A stretch of 64,000 nt of DNA from Pelistega suis (lineage in GTDB: Bacteria; Pseudomonadota; Gammaproteobacteria; Burkholderiales; Burkholderiaceae_B). Shown piece after piece: positions 26,897-36,709 of this stretch. Position numbers and translations under genes: made by a program. The stretch lies in assembly GCF_013133795.1 (NCBI RefSeq), contig NZ_JABGBN010000005.1:1-64000 (forward strand), written 5' to 3'. The notes under the pieces were generated by a model. The model saw only the letters and a list, made by a program, of their open reading frames with translations, made no database searches and was not told the DNA's origin. Position 1 is the first letter of the stretch. The number at the start of each line of letters is the position of its first letter.

Positions 26897-27913
26897 ATGA
26901 AAAAACTGAATCTAATTTTGGCTAGCATCGCTTTTGCTTCTAGTAGTGTTGTTGCCCAAGCGGCAACACTGGATACTGTCAAACAACGTGGTCATGTGGT
27001 GTGCGGTACAACAACTGGCTTTGCTGGTTTTTCTGCACCTGATGATAAAGGCGAATGGAAAGGTCTTGATGTAGATGTATGTAAATCTATCGCTGCAGCG
27101 GTCTTTGGTGATGCGACAAAATTTAAAACTGTTCCTTTGAACTCTCAACAACGTTTTACCGCTCTTCAATCTGGTGAAATTGATGTACTCACTCGTAACA
27201 CGACCGTTACTCAACAACGCGATACCGCTTTAGGCATTCAATCACCAGGTGTGAATTTCTACGACGGTCAAGGTTTCTTGGTGGCTAAGTCTCTCGGCGT
27301 AAAAAGTGCCAAGGAATTAAACGGTGCCACAATATGTATGCAAACTGGGACATCTAACGAAAACACTATGGCAGACTGGGCGCGTGCTAACAACATCAAA
27401 TACACTCCGGTTGTATTCGATCAATTTAACGAAGTCGTGAGTGCTTTTGCGGCAGGTCGTTGTGATGTCTACTCAACCGATGCCTCTGGCTTAGCTTCTA
27501 TCCGCATCTCTCGTCTTTCTAATCCAGACGACTATATCGTTTTACCTGAGTTAATTTCAAAAGAGCCTTTAGGTCCTTTCGTACGTCAAGGTGATGATCA
27601 ATGGTTTAACATCGTCAAATGGACTTTACAAGCACAACTAAATGCGGAAGAACTAGGTTTAACGAGTGCGAATGTTGATGAGCAATTAAAAAGCGCAAAT
27701 CCTAATGTTCAACGCTTACTCGGTGTGACAGAAGGCTCTGGTAAAAATTTAGGTCTAGATGAAAAATGGGCTTACAATATCATCAAGCAAGTGGGTAATT
27801 ACGGTGAAAGTTTCGACCGCAATGTAGGTAAGGATAGCGCCCTACAAATTCCTCGTGGTTTAAATAACCTCTGGAATAATGGTGGCTTACATTATGGACT
27901 ACCTGTGCGTTAA
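26897..27913 (+). CDS. aapJ: General L-amino-acid ABC transporter binding protein (AapJ-like)
   Basis: A 338-residue periplasmic solute-binding protein. Signal peptide ends near AQA-A (residue 22). Family-3 binding-protein blocks are LDTVKQRGHVVCGTTTGFAGFSAPD, GLDVDVCKSIAAAVFGD, RFTALQSGEIDVLTRNTT and FAAGRCDVYSTD. The length and the late PNVQRLLG...IPRGLNNLWNNGGLHYGLPVR end are typical of AapJ/YhdW. AapQ, AapM and AapP normally follow, but groESL is next, so here it is an orphan. AGGAGAG supports the start. Confidence 0.87.
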   Translation: MKKLNLILASIAFASSSVVAQAATLDTVKQRGHVVCGTTTGFAGFSAPDDKGEWKGLDVDVCKSIAAAVFGDATKFKTVPLNSQQRFTALQSGEIDVLTRNTTVTQQRDTALGIQSPGVNFYDGQGFLVAKSLGVKSAKELNGATICMQTGTSNENTMADWARANNIKYTPVVFDQFNEVVSAFAAGRCDVYSTDASGLASIRISRLSNPDDYIVLPELISKEPLGPFVRQGDDQWFNIVKWTLQAQLNAEELGLTSANVDEQLKSANPNVQRLLGVTEGSGKNLGLDEKWAYNIIKQVGNYGESFDRNVGKDSALQIPRGLNNLWNNGGLHYGLPVR

Positions 27914-28136
27914 TTTGAGAGGCTAATTTAGCTTACTCATTAACAACCATACAACTGAGAAAAAAGCAAGATTTGTTCTCGCTAAGGATTTCCTCCGGAA
28001 ATATACGCTCGCCCAAACTTGCTTTTCTCAGTAACTTTATGCTCGAGTAAACTTATTCTTTCTCAAGTTTCAACTATATACCCTCGCCCAAACTTATTTT
28101 CTCCCCAATAAAATGTAACAAAGCTAAAAATATCTC
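27914..28136. repeat. Intergenic region with imperfect inverted and direct repeats
   Basis: CTGAGAAAAAAGCAAGATTT (27955-27974) is nearly the reverse complement of 28014-28031, which would form a long-armed hairpin after aapJ. Within it, CTCGCCCAAACTTGCTTTTC (about 28008-28027) recurs as CTCGCCCAAACTTATTTTCT about 75 bases on, a direct repeat. No gene is seen. The hairpin has no clean U-tract. Confidence 0.55.
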
Positions 28137-28164
28137 TTGAAATATGAAATTTCATCCCTATAAT
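28137..28164 (+). promoter_or_regulatory. groESL promoter (sigma-70, with sigma-32-like overlap)
   Basis: -35 TTGAAA (28137-28142), 16-base spacer and perfect -10 TATAAT (28159-28164). The same bases read as CTTGAAA-N13-CCCTATAA, close to the heat-shock sigma-32 pattern CTTGAAA / CCCCATNT. The -10 touches the first base of the CIRCE operator, so HrcA binding should block polymerase. Confidence 0.8.
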
Positions 28165-28190
28165 TAGCACTCAAGGGGCGAGAGTGCTAA
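28164..28190. promoter_or_regulatory. CIRCE element (HrcA operator)
   Basis: A perfect TTAGCACTC-N9-GAGTGCTAA inverted repeat with the canonical 9-base spacer. CIRCE is bound by the heat-shock repressor HrcA. It lies 55 bases before groES, inside the 5' untranslated region. Confidence 0.97.
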
Positions 28191-28244
28191 ACTCCCCACG
28201 CTGATTTTTTTACTTATTTATTCATTGACAAGCAGGAGCATTCC

Positions 28245-28532
28245 ATGTCATTACGTCCATTACAAGACCGCGTTATTATCAAACGCGTTGATAACAAAAA
28301 AACTACTGAATCTGGCATTATCCTAGCAGGTAGTGCAGAAGAGAAACAAGACCTAGGCGAAGTTGTTGCTGTAGGTCCAGGTAAAAAAGCTGAAAACGGC
28401 ACAATTATCCCTGTTGACCTAAAAGTAGGCGACAAAGTGCTTTTCGGTAAATATGCTGGTCAAACCGTCAAAGTTGACGGCGAAGAGTTATTGGTCATTC
28501 GTGAAGAAGAAATCTTAGCGGTTTTCGCTTAA
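28245..28532 (+). CDS. groES: Co-chaperonin GroES
   Basis: A 95-residue heptameric lid of the GroEL chamber. [16 protein letters not shown] at the start, a mobile loop [16 protein letters not shown], and ending [16 protein letters not shown] are typical. AGCAGGAG precedes the start. First gene of the CIRCE-controlled groESL operon. Confidence 0.98.
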   Translation: MSLRPLQDRVIIKRVDNKKTTESGIILAGSAEEKQDLGEVVAVGPGKKAENGTIIPVDLKVGDKVLFGKYAGQTVKVDGEELLVIREEEILAVFA

Positions 28533-28569
28533 TTTCTCCCCCATTTATAACAAGTGTTTTACCACTTAG

Positions 28570-30231
<1,662 letters not shown>

Positions 30232-30256
30232 TCCCTCCTCTCATCTCCTTACACAA

Positions 30257-30284
30257 AAAACCCGCTCTATGGAGCGGGTTTTTT
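30257..30284 (+). terminator. Terminator of groESL
   Basis: An 11-bp stem AAAACCCGCTC / GAGCGGGTTTT (30257-30267 and 30272-30282) with loop TATG runs into a TTTTTT tract. Confidence 0.95.
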
Positions 30285-30394
30285 ATCACTCACCAATATC
30301 GCATACTCTTTTTATTTAGAGATGTTGCCTCCCTCATAATGTGCATAATTGAATAATGCTAAAATGAGCTCATATCTTCACTATCACCTAGAAT

Positions 30395-30787
30395 ATGAGC
30401 ACCTCCCAAGAAAACCCTTTCAAAAGTAAACCTGGCTTTAAGCGTATCTTAAAAGCAGGACAATATTCATTACAAGGGATTCAAGCCGCCCTAAAATACG
30501 AGGCAGCTTTTCGTCAAGAACTCTTACTTTGTATCGTGCTTGTTCCTTTAGCTTTCATACTAGGTGAGACAGGTTTCGAGAGGCTTTTTCTTCTTTCTAC
30601 GCTTTTTCTTGTACTTATTGTTGAGCTCATTAACTCGGCTATTGAAGCATTAGCCGATCGCATTACGAATGACTTTGATGAGTACATCGGCAGAGCAAAA
30701 GATATGGCAAGTGCGGCTATCTTCTTCTGCTTAACCTTAGTGACTATCACTTGGGTATACTTTGTTATTAAAAGATTTTTTATGTAA
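30395..30787 (+). CDS. dgkA: Diacylglycerol kinase DgkA
   Basis: A 130-residue prokaryotic-type trimeric membrane kinase that recycles diacylglycerol to phosphatidic acid. Motifs are [11 protein letters not shown] and [17 protein letters not shown], with three TM segments. Length is as expected. It is followed after 5 bases by pyrF, so the two are probably cotranscribed. Confidence 0.95.
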   Translation: MSTSQENPFKSKPGFKRILKAGQYSLQGIQAALKYEAAFRQELLLCIVLVPLAFILGETGFERLFLLSTLFLVLIVELINSAIEALADRITNDFDEYIGRAKDMASAAIFFCLTLVTITWVYFVIKRFFM

Positions 30788-30792
30788 TTGGT

Positions 30793-31641
30793 ATGAAATT
30801 CACCGAAAAACTTAGTGCAGCTTGGCGCAATAATAACTCTTTATTAATGGTTGGTTTGGATCCGGATATCAACCGTTTCCCCGAAGAATGTCGTCAAAGC
30901 AAAACAGCTATCTACGACTTCTGTACAGGCATTGTTGACGCTACCGCACCTTATGCTTGTGGCTTTAAACCACAAATTGCCTATTTTGCGTCACAACGAG
31001 CAGAAGAGCAATTAGCGGCTATTTGTGAATATATTAAAAAGAACTATCCACATTTACCTATTGTTTTGGACTCTAAACGAGGCGATATCGGTACTACAGC
31101 AGAACACTATGCGAAAGAAGCTTTTGAGCGCTATCGTGCCGATGCCGTAACCGTCAATCCTTATATGGGTGCTGACTCTATTGAGCCCTACCTTGCATGG
31201 GAAGATAAAGGTGTTATTATTCTTTGTCGCACCTCTAACCATGGTGGCTCTGACTTACAATTTGCCACGCTTGAAGACGGCACACCACTTTATCTCCATG
31301 TCGCACGCCTTGTTGCCGAAAAATGGAATCGTACGGGTCAATGTGGTCTTGTCGTAGGTGCCACGTTTCCCGAAGAAATTGCCAAAGTTCGCCAAGTCAT
31401 TGGTCCTGATATGCCATTACTCATTCCCGGCATTGGCGCACAAGGCGGTGATGTACAAAATACGGTTGTCGCTGGATGCAATGCACTAGGCGAAGGTGTC
31501 TTAATTAACTCTTCTCGTGCTATTTTATATGCAAGCGCTGGCACAGATTGGCGTGAAGCAGCGGCACAAATGGCCATCAATACACGTGACGAAATCAATG
31601 AGGCAAGACATAGCCTATTGCTTGCGCCTAATAACGCTTAA
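30793..31641 (+). CDS. pyrF: Orotidine 5'-phosphate decarboxylase (type 2)
   Basis: A 282-residue last enzyme of UMP synthesis. The catalytic motif [15 protein letters not shown] and the N-terminal [15 protein letters not shown] mark the longer type-2 subfamily found in Burkholderiales and Actinobacteria; E. coli PyrF is shorter (about 245). Phosphate-loop residues appear in [12 protein letters not shown]. The stop overlaps the convergent pncC gene by 4 bases. Confidence 0.95.
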   Translation: MKFTEKLSAAWRNNNSLLMVGLDPDINRFPEECRQSKTAIYDFCTGIVDATAPYACGFKPQIAYFASQRAEEQLAAICEYIKKNYPHLPIVLDSKRGDIGTTAEHYAKEAFERYRADAVTVNPYMGADSIEPYLAWEDKGVIILCRTSNHGGSDLQFATLEDGTPLYLHVARLVAEKWNRTGQCGLVVGATFPEEIAKVRQVIGPDMPLLIPGIGAQGGDVQNTVVAGCNALGEGVLINSSRAILYASAGTDWREAAAQMAINTRDEINEARHSLLLAPNNA

Positions 31642-32165
31642 CCCACCATCAAGCGTGTTAAAACCATCGTTAATACATGGGCGACAGCTTGCTGTCTGAT
31701 GGCAGTACGGTCGCCTTTAAAATGGACAGTTTCTGTTTGACAATGGAAAAGCTCTCCATCCCGTAAACAGGCCAAACCAAAACAAACCATCCCTACAGGT
31801 TTGGTCTCAGAACCACCCGTAGGTCCCGCAACTCCTGTCGTACTCACCGACCAATACACTTTATCTTGGATATAGTGTGGCACTCGTTTTAACTGATTTA
31901 AAACACCTTCCGCCATCTCCGCTGCTGTTTGCTCGCTGACGGCTCCATACTGCATTAACGTGTCTCGCAACACACCTAACTCATCCATTTTGGCTTGATT
32001 GCTATAGGTTACATAACCTCGCTCAAACCATTGGCTAGAACCCGGCACATCAATAACCGTGCTAGCCACTAAGCCACCTGTACAAGACTCAGCGGTCGAT
32101 AATATAATCTGCTTATCCAATAATAGCTGACCTACTCTTTGCGAAAGCAATGCCAAGTCTTGCAT
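31638..32165 (-). CDS. pncC: Nicotinamide-nucleotide amidohydrolase PncC (CinA C-terminal family)
   Basis: A 175-residue cytoplasmic enzyme that deamidates NMN to nicotinate mononucleotide in NAD recycling. [35 protein letters not shown] and [20 protein letters not shown] are the family blocks, with the TAESCTGG catalytic Ser/Thr region. It is the single-domain form without the CinA pyrophosphatase half. It ends the minus-strand operon after pgpA, 5 bases away. Confidence 0.93.
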   Translation of the reverse strand: MQDLALLSQRVGQLLLDKQIILSTAESCTGGLVASTVIDVPGSSQWFERGYVTYSNQAKMDELGVLRDTLMQYGAVSEQTAAEMAEGVLNQLKRVPHYIQDKVYWSVSTTGVAGPTGGSETKPVGMVCFGLACLRDGELFHCQTETVHFKGDRTAIRQQAVAHVLTMVLTRLMVG

Positions 32166-32170
32166 AGGTT

Positions 32171-32671
32171 TTATACTCCTACCACTCGTACTGCCACAGC
32201 AATCACAAACAAGGTATAAACGGCAGCAACAATATCATCCCACATCACCCCAAAACCGTTTTTATATTTCTCATCAAAATAACTAATTGGCCAAGGCTTA
32301 ACAATATCAAAGAAACGAAAGACCACAAAAGCGATCAATTGCCAGACAACTGATAAAGGTGACATGACAAATAACACTAACCAAAAGGCAACGATTTCAT
32401 CCCAGACAATGCCACCATGGTCTTGTACACCCATTTCATTAGCCATCCGTTGACAGACATGAATTCCCAACGCAAAACAGAGAAAAATCAATATAGCTTG
32501 TACTAGGTCGTTTGGTACAATGGCGCTAATTAATACCCACAAAATCCACGCCAATAATGTCCCCCATGTTCCTGGTGCCTTTTTAATCAGACCCGAGCCA
32601 AAGCCAAAGCCGATAATCCGCCATAGAGACCCTTTCATCCAGCCAAATGTTGCATTAAATTCTTGTGTCAT
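32171..32671 (-). CDS. pgpA: Phosphatidylglycerophosphatase A
   Basis: A 166-residue inner-membrane phosphatase making phosphatidylglycerol. Motifs are GSGLIKKAPGTWGTL at about residue 25, VWDEIVAFWLVL and RFFDIVKPWPISYFD followed by GFGVMWDDIVAA. About three or four TM segments. Commonly follows thiL, as here (29 bases). Confidence 0.95.
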   Translation of the reverse strand: MTQEFNATFGWMKGSLWRIIGFGFGSGLIKKAPGTWGTLLAWILWVLISAIVPNDLVQAILIFLCFALGIHVCQRMANEMGVQDHGGIVWDEIVAFWLVLFVMSPLSVVWQLIAFVVFRFFDIVKPWPISYFDEKYKNGFGVMWDDIVAAVYTLFVIAVAVRVVGV

Positions 32672-32700
32672 ATTAACTTTGATAATAAAAATAATGAGGG

Positions 32701-33711
32701 CTACTCCGTAGCAAAATGATCAAAACCGCCGCGAGGGAATACAACAGATTTCCCATCAGCGTCGATAACGTCCACCTCAAATTGTGAGGCTTGGGGCGCT
32801 ACAATATGCCCCACAGCGGTTAAAGGAATGCCTAGTTGTTGAGAAAGAGCTAATACCTCAGCACTACGTTGTGCTGGAGCAGTAAAACATAACTCATAAA
32901 CATCTCCTCCTGTCAATACAGCGGTACGCTTTGATGCCCATGATAAGCTTTCTAATGCTGCATGTACAGGCAATCGATATTCCTCTATGATAGCACTCAC
33001 CTGACTTTGTTTGACGATATGACCAAAATCTTGTAAGAACCCATCAGAAATATCTAAAGCCGCATGTGCAATGCCCACTAAGGACTGCCCTAATGCTAAT
33101 CTGGGTTCAGGATACTCTAAAGCAGCTCGTGTTTGTTCAAGTAAGATTCCTTGCTCTGCTGACAACGTCACTCCTTGTTTTTCTAAGAAAAGCAACTCTA
33201 ACGCCGTATGAGCGGCACCTAATACACCACTTACCCAAACAATATCACCAATCTGAGCTTGATTACGCATTAAATAAGGGGGCTGCACTTCACCAAATAC
33301 CGTGACACTTAGCGTAATCCCATGCTCACTACGTGTGGTATCCCCCCCAATTAACGGACAATGATACTTATCTGCCAAAGCATAAAACCCTGATGAAAAA
33401 GCACTCAACCATTTTTCATCTACGCTGGGTAATGCCAGCCCCAACAAACAAGCGATGGGTTTTGCTCCCATCGCTGCTAAATCCGACAAATTCACGGCTA
33501 AGGCCTTATGACCCAAGGCATAAGGATCCACATCGGAGAAAAAATGTCGCCCTTCAATAAGCAAATCTTTACTTGTGGCAATTTGCTTGCCTGCGGTGGT
33601 TTGAAAGATGGCACAATCGTCCGCCACCCCCAATTTTACATATGGGTTATTTGATAACTGCCCTTTCGTTTGCGAAAAATATCGCTGGATCACATCAAAC
33701 TCACCGCTCAT
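32701..33711 (-). CDS. thiL: Thiamine-monophosphate kinase
   Basis: A 336-residue enzyme converting thiamine phosphate to thiamine diphosphate, of the PurM/SelD ATP-binding superfamily. GVADDCAIFQT, HFFSDVDPYALGHKALAVNLSDLAAMGAKP and the second-half ISDGFLQDFGHI are the ATP/Mg-binding blocks. It starts 5 bases after nusB; the nusB-thiL-pgpA order is widely conserved. Confidence 0.95.
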   Translation of the reverse strand: MSGEFDVIQRYFSQTKGQLSNNPYVKLGVADDCAIFQTTAGKQIATSKDLLIEGRHFFSDVDPYALGHKALAVNLSDLAAMGAKPIACLLGLALPSVDEKWLSAFSSGFYALADKYHCPLIGGDTTRSEHGITLSVTVFGEVQPPYLMRNQAQIGDIVWVSGVLGAAHTALELLFLEKQGVTLSAEQGILLEQTRAALEYPEPRLALGQSLVGIAHAALDISDGFLQDFGHIVKQSQVSAIIEEYRLPVHAALESLSWASKRTAVLTGGDVYELCFTAPAQRSAEVLALSQQLGIPLTAVGHIVAPQASQFEVDVIDADGKSVVFPRGGFDHFATE

Positions 33712-33716
33712 AAGAC

Positions 33717-34163
33717 TTATGCTTTTTTTACTTCTGCCGCACGTAAAGTTAAGGCTAGTTTGTCCAGTACACCATTCACAAATTTGAATCCATCGGTACC
33801 ACCAAACTCTTTTGTTAACTCCACCGCTTCATTGATAACGACTTTATAAGGAACCTCTTTCAGCTCTGACAATTCAAACGTCGCTAATAGCAATACCCCA
33901 TGTTCAACAGGGGATAATTCATCCACTGGCCGATCAACAAAAGGCGAAAATTTCTCTCTTAAACCATCAGCACCATCAAAGACGCCATAAAGAATCTTTT
34001 GGTACCATGCTTCATCGGCTAGGGCAAACTCTTCCTGTCCACGTAAGTGTGCATCAATGGCTCCTCGTTCTTGATGAACACAACCACTGATAATCCAAGC
34101 ATAAATCCCTTGTAACGCCAGCTCACGCGCTCTACGACGAGCACTTCGACTATTGATACTCAT
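33717..34163 (-). CDS. nusB: Transcription antitermination factor NusB
   Basis: A 148-residue all-helical protein that, with NusE, binds boxA in rRNA leaders such as the one at the left edge. [18 protein letters not shown] and [20 protein letters not shown], then [29 protein letters not shown], are diagnostic. It follows ribH by 11 bases in the riboflavin/thiamine operon. Confidence 0.96.
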   Translation of the reverse strand: MSINSRSARRRARELALQGIYAWIISGCVHQERGAIDAHLRGQEEFALADEAWYQKILYGVFDGADGLREKFSPFVDRPVDELSPVEHGVLLLATFELSELKEVPYKVVINEAVELTKEFGGTDGFKFVNGVLDKLALTLRAAEVKKA

Positions 34164-34174
34164 AATTTTCCTAG

Positions 34175-34666
34175 TTATTCTTCGTCTTCAAAATCTTCAT
34201 CAGACTCAGGAATTAAAGCCTCAACCAAATTCGCCATTTCAACAGCACACACAGCACAATCGCGGCCTTTAGTTTCTGCACGCTCAAGTGCTTGCTCGTC
34301 TGTTTCGCATGTCAAGATACCGTTAGCGATTGGAATGTTCATATCTAAACCAACGCGTGTAATTGCTGCTGCACTCTCATTGCTAACCACTTCGAAGTGA
34401 TAAGTTTCACCACGAATTACTGCACCTAAAGCAATCAATGCATCAAACTCATAGCTAAGCGCCATTTGCTGTAACGCTAAACCCATTTCAAGCGCACCCG
34501 GTACTGTCACCACCATGATTTGACTTTCATCAACACCCAACTCACCAAGTTCTTCTAAGCATGCATTTAACTCAGCATAGCCAATCTCTTCGTTAAAGCG
34601 ACCGCATACGATACCGATGTGTAAACCTTCGCCATTACGATCTGGTTCTAAAGTGTATGGTTTCAT
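34175..34666 (-). CDS. ribH: 6,7-Dimethyl-8-ribityllumazine synthase
   Basis: A 163-residue subunit of the lumazine synthase capsid, condensing the RibB product with the pyrimidine precursor. Blocks are [49 protein letters not shown] and [18 protein letters not shown]. The acidic tail ([11 protein letters not shown]) is a little longer than usual. It follows ribBX by 119 bases that contain a hairpin. Confidence 0.96.
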   Translation of the reverse strand: MKPYTLEPDRNGEGLHIGIVCGRFNEEIGYAELNACLEELGELGVDESQIMVVTVPGALEMGLALQQMALSYEFDALIALGAVIRGETYHFEVVSNESAAAITRVGLDMNIPIANGILTCETDEQALERAETKGRDCAVCAVEMANLVEALIPESDEDFEDEE

Positions 34667-34713
34667 TTTTATTCCTTCAAAGAAATGGTCCTATGACCTT
34701 TAAAGCTATCAAT

Positions 34714-34751
34714 TATGAAAAATTAACGGCATATCACCGTGATATGCCGTT
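34714..34751 (-). terminator. Terminator-like hairpin between ribBX and ribH
   Basis: A 27-base palindrome (arms 34725-34737 and 34739-34751, core AACGGCATATCAC). On the minus strand it is followed by AATTTTTCATAATT. It would end some transcripts from ribBX before ribH, or be a partial attenuator within the operon. Confidence 0.7.
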
Positions 34752-34785
34752 ATTATACTCGTATTAGCATGCTAACAATCTATAT

Positions 34786-35922
34786 TTAGAGTTCGTTTGA
34801 TTCATATCCCGTCACAGTCAATGAATAGCCTGCCATACTAGGCATTTTACGAGGCACCGCTAATAAACGCATTTTACCCACATTTAAATCGCGTAGAATC
34901 TGAGCACCAATACCATATGTTCTTAAATCATAACGCTCTGGTACTTTTAGGCTCTCATCATCTTCTTTTTGTTCCCATGCCGCTAGACGAGAAAATAAGC
35001 GATCTATTGACCCTTGTGCGTTTAGCAACACCACAACACCACTCGATGCTTTTTTAATCTTAGTTAAGGCTTTATCAATTGTCCAACTATGTGCGGCACT
35101 CTGAATATCCAAGAAGTCCAACGCAGTAACCGGCTCATGTACACGCACTAAAGTCTCTTGTTCTGCCGAAATATCACCATGCACTAAAGCGATATGAGGA
35201 GCACCTGACGCTTTGTCCTTATAAGCCACCGCTTTAAATTCACCCCATGGCGTTTGTAGCGTTTTTTCTGAAATACGCTGAATCATAGACTCATGCTCAA
35301 TACGATATTGAATCAAATCAGCAATCGTACCAATTTTTAATTGATGCTCTTTAGCAAATTCCATCAAGTCCGGCAAGCGTGCCATTGTGCCATCAGGTTT
35401 TAAAATCTCACAAATCACCGCAGCTGGGGTCAATCCAGCCATGCGTGTTAAATCACAGCCTGCTTCAGTATGCCCTGCACGAATAAGCACACCACCAGGA
35501 ACAGCACGAACAGGGAAGATATGCCCCGGATGAACAATATCGCTCGGCTTAGCGTCAGCCGCCACCGCCACTTTAATCGTATGAGCACGATCTGCAGCAG
35601 AAATCCCTGTCGTCACACCCTCTGCCGCCTCAATCGATAAGGTAAAGTTTGTACCAAAACCAGAGCCGTTACGGGTTGTCATCATCTCTAGGTTAAGCTG
35701 ATCACAGCGTTCTTTTGTTAGCGTGACACAGACCAGACCTCGCGCATGAGTCACCATAAAATTAATAGCTTCTGGTGTTACAAAATCAGCAGCCATCACA
35801 AGGTCACCCTCATTTTCGCGGTCTTCCTCATCAACCAAGATAACCATCTTGCCTTGACGTAAATCCTCAACAATTTCACTCACACTCGCAATCGAGTATT
35901 CCGTTGTCGCTACTTGACTCAT
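34786..35922 (-). CDS. ribB: 3,4-Dihydroxy-2-butanone-4-phosphate synthase with degenerate RibA-like domain (RibBX)
   Basis: A 378-residue cytoplasmic enzyme. Residues about 8-215 are a complete RibB domain: VDEEDRENEGDLVMAAD (Mg site), THARGLVCVTL, and RAGHTEAGCDLTRMAG. The C-terminal 165 residues align with GTP cyclohydrolase II, but the zinc-binding cysteines and catalytic region are absent (RVHEPVTALDFLDI where RibA has RVHSECLTGD and CDCG). It keeps RYDLRTYGIGAQILRDLNVGKMRLL. This is the known RibBX arrangement, so a separate ribA must exist. I prefer ATG 35922, which has GAGGAA 7 bases upstream, over a GTG 15 bases further up. Confidence 0.9.
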   Translation of the reverse strand: MSQVATTEYSIASVSEIVEDLRQGKMVILVDEEDRENEGDLVMAADFVTPEAINFMVTHARGLVCVTLTKERCDQLNLEMMTTRNGSGFGTNFTLSIEAAEGVTTGISAADRAHTIKVAVAADAKPSDIVHPGHIFPVRAVPGGVLIRAGHTEAGCDLTRMAGLTPAAVICEILKPDGTMARLPDLMEFAKEHQLKIGTIADLIQYRIEHESMIQRISEKTLQTPWGEFKAVAYKDKASGAPHIALVHGDISAEQETLVRVHEPVTALDFLDIQSAAHSWTIDKALTKIKKASSGVVVLLNAQGSIDRLFSRLAAWEQKEDDESLKVPERYDLRTYGIGAQILRDLNVGKMRLLAVPRKMPSMAGYSLTVTGYESNEL

Positions 35923-36044
35923 GAATGACTTCCTCACAGAAAATTAAGCTACCTATTTTACTGCTTTCTTCGCTTTTATCCTAGTTTTTTAAATTAACGT
36001 ATCCTATTTTTTACATTTAAAACAGTTCTCTTTCTCTCTAAGGA

Positions 36045-36073
36045 TTATGACTAATTCTTATAAGTGCTATACT
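36045..36073 (+). promoter_or_regulatory. Possible extended -10 promoter for the MarR gene
   Basis: TGCTATACT (36065-36073) is an extended -10. A weak -35 TTATGA lies 17 bases upstream (36045-36050). The perfect 8-base palindrome CTTATAAG (36057-36064) lies in the spacer and could be the autoregulatory MarR operator. Confidence 0.45.
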
Positions 36074-36138
36074 TAAGATATGAAGAATTTACAAATATAA
36101 ATCAAAGACTTCTTCGCGTTCTATTAGGAGAGAGAATA

Positions 36139-36630
36139 ATGACTTTTGATGTTGAGACTCGCATTAGTACTGAATCAAGCAATGAACTCAAACTATGGTT
36201 GCGTTTACATACTTGCAATAACCTCATTCTGAATTATGTTCGCGAAAAAATGCGTCAGCAATTCCAAACTACTCTACCGCGTTTTGACTTAATGGCTCAA
36301 CTGGCTGGACATAAGAATGGTTTAAAAATGGGCGAACTATCTGAGCGTCTTATGGTGAGCAATGGCAATATCACTACCATCACTCTACAACTTGAGAAAG
36401 AAGAGCTTATTGAGCGTCTTGTTAATTACGAAGACCGTCGTAGCACCTTTGTTCGATTAACTAGCAAAGGAAATCGACTCTATAAAAAACTGGCCGCAGC
36501 CTACGAACAATGGCTTAAGGAAGCGTTTATTCAACTATCAGAGACACAGCATAAGAAAATCTATAAATCACTCTCTGATTTAAAAGAGCTAACAGCACCT
36601 TGTACTAGGGAAAACACGACTATAAAGTGA
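36139..36630 (+). CDS. MarR-family transcriptional regulator
   Basis: A 163-residue winged-helix regulator. LKMGELSERLMVSNGNITTITLQLEKEELIERLVNYEDRRSTFVRLTSKG contains the DNA-recognition helix and the beta wing; the DRRS motif is typical of MarR. Helices at both ends give the dimer interface. Ligand and targets are unknown; it precedes glpD, which it might control. A longer frame from 36064 lacks a ribosome site; ATG 36139 has AGGAGAG. Confidence 0.85.
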   Translation: MTFDVETRISTESSNELKLWLRLHTCNNLILNYVREKMRQQFQTTLPRFDLMAQLAGHKNGLKMGELSERLMVSNGNITTITLQLEKEELIERLVNYEDRRSTFVRLTSKGNRLYKKLAAAYEQWLKEAFIQLSETQHKKIYKSLSDLKELTAPCTRENTTIK

Positions 36631-36686
36631 TAAAATCTTTTACTAAACAGGTCAGGAGGCATTGTGCCTTTTGACTAAAGATTTTA
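36631..36686. repeat. Inverted repeat around the ribosome site before glpD
   Basis: TAAAATCTTT (36631-36640) and AAAGATTTTA (36677-36686) are perfect 10-base arms flanking a strong AGGAGG. AGGAGG (36653-36660 region) is only 4 bases from a GTG that opens a 4-codon frame. This could be a leader controlling glpD translation, or chance in AT-rich DNA. Confidence 0.35.
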
Positions 36687-36709
36687 ACCTCTTTTATAGC
36701 TGTATTTAT

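Noticed and set aside
35938-36063. FMN riboswitch upstream of ribBX
   Set aside because: The region is AT-rich and lacks the conserved RFN-element bases; nothing resembling the multi-stem core is visible.
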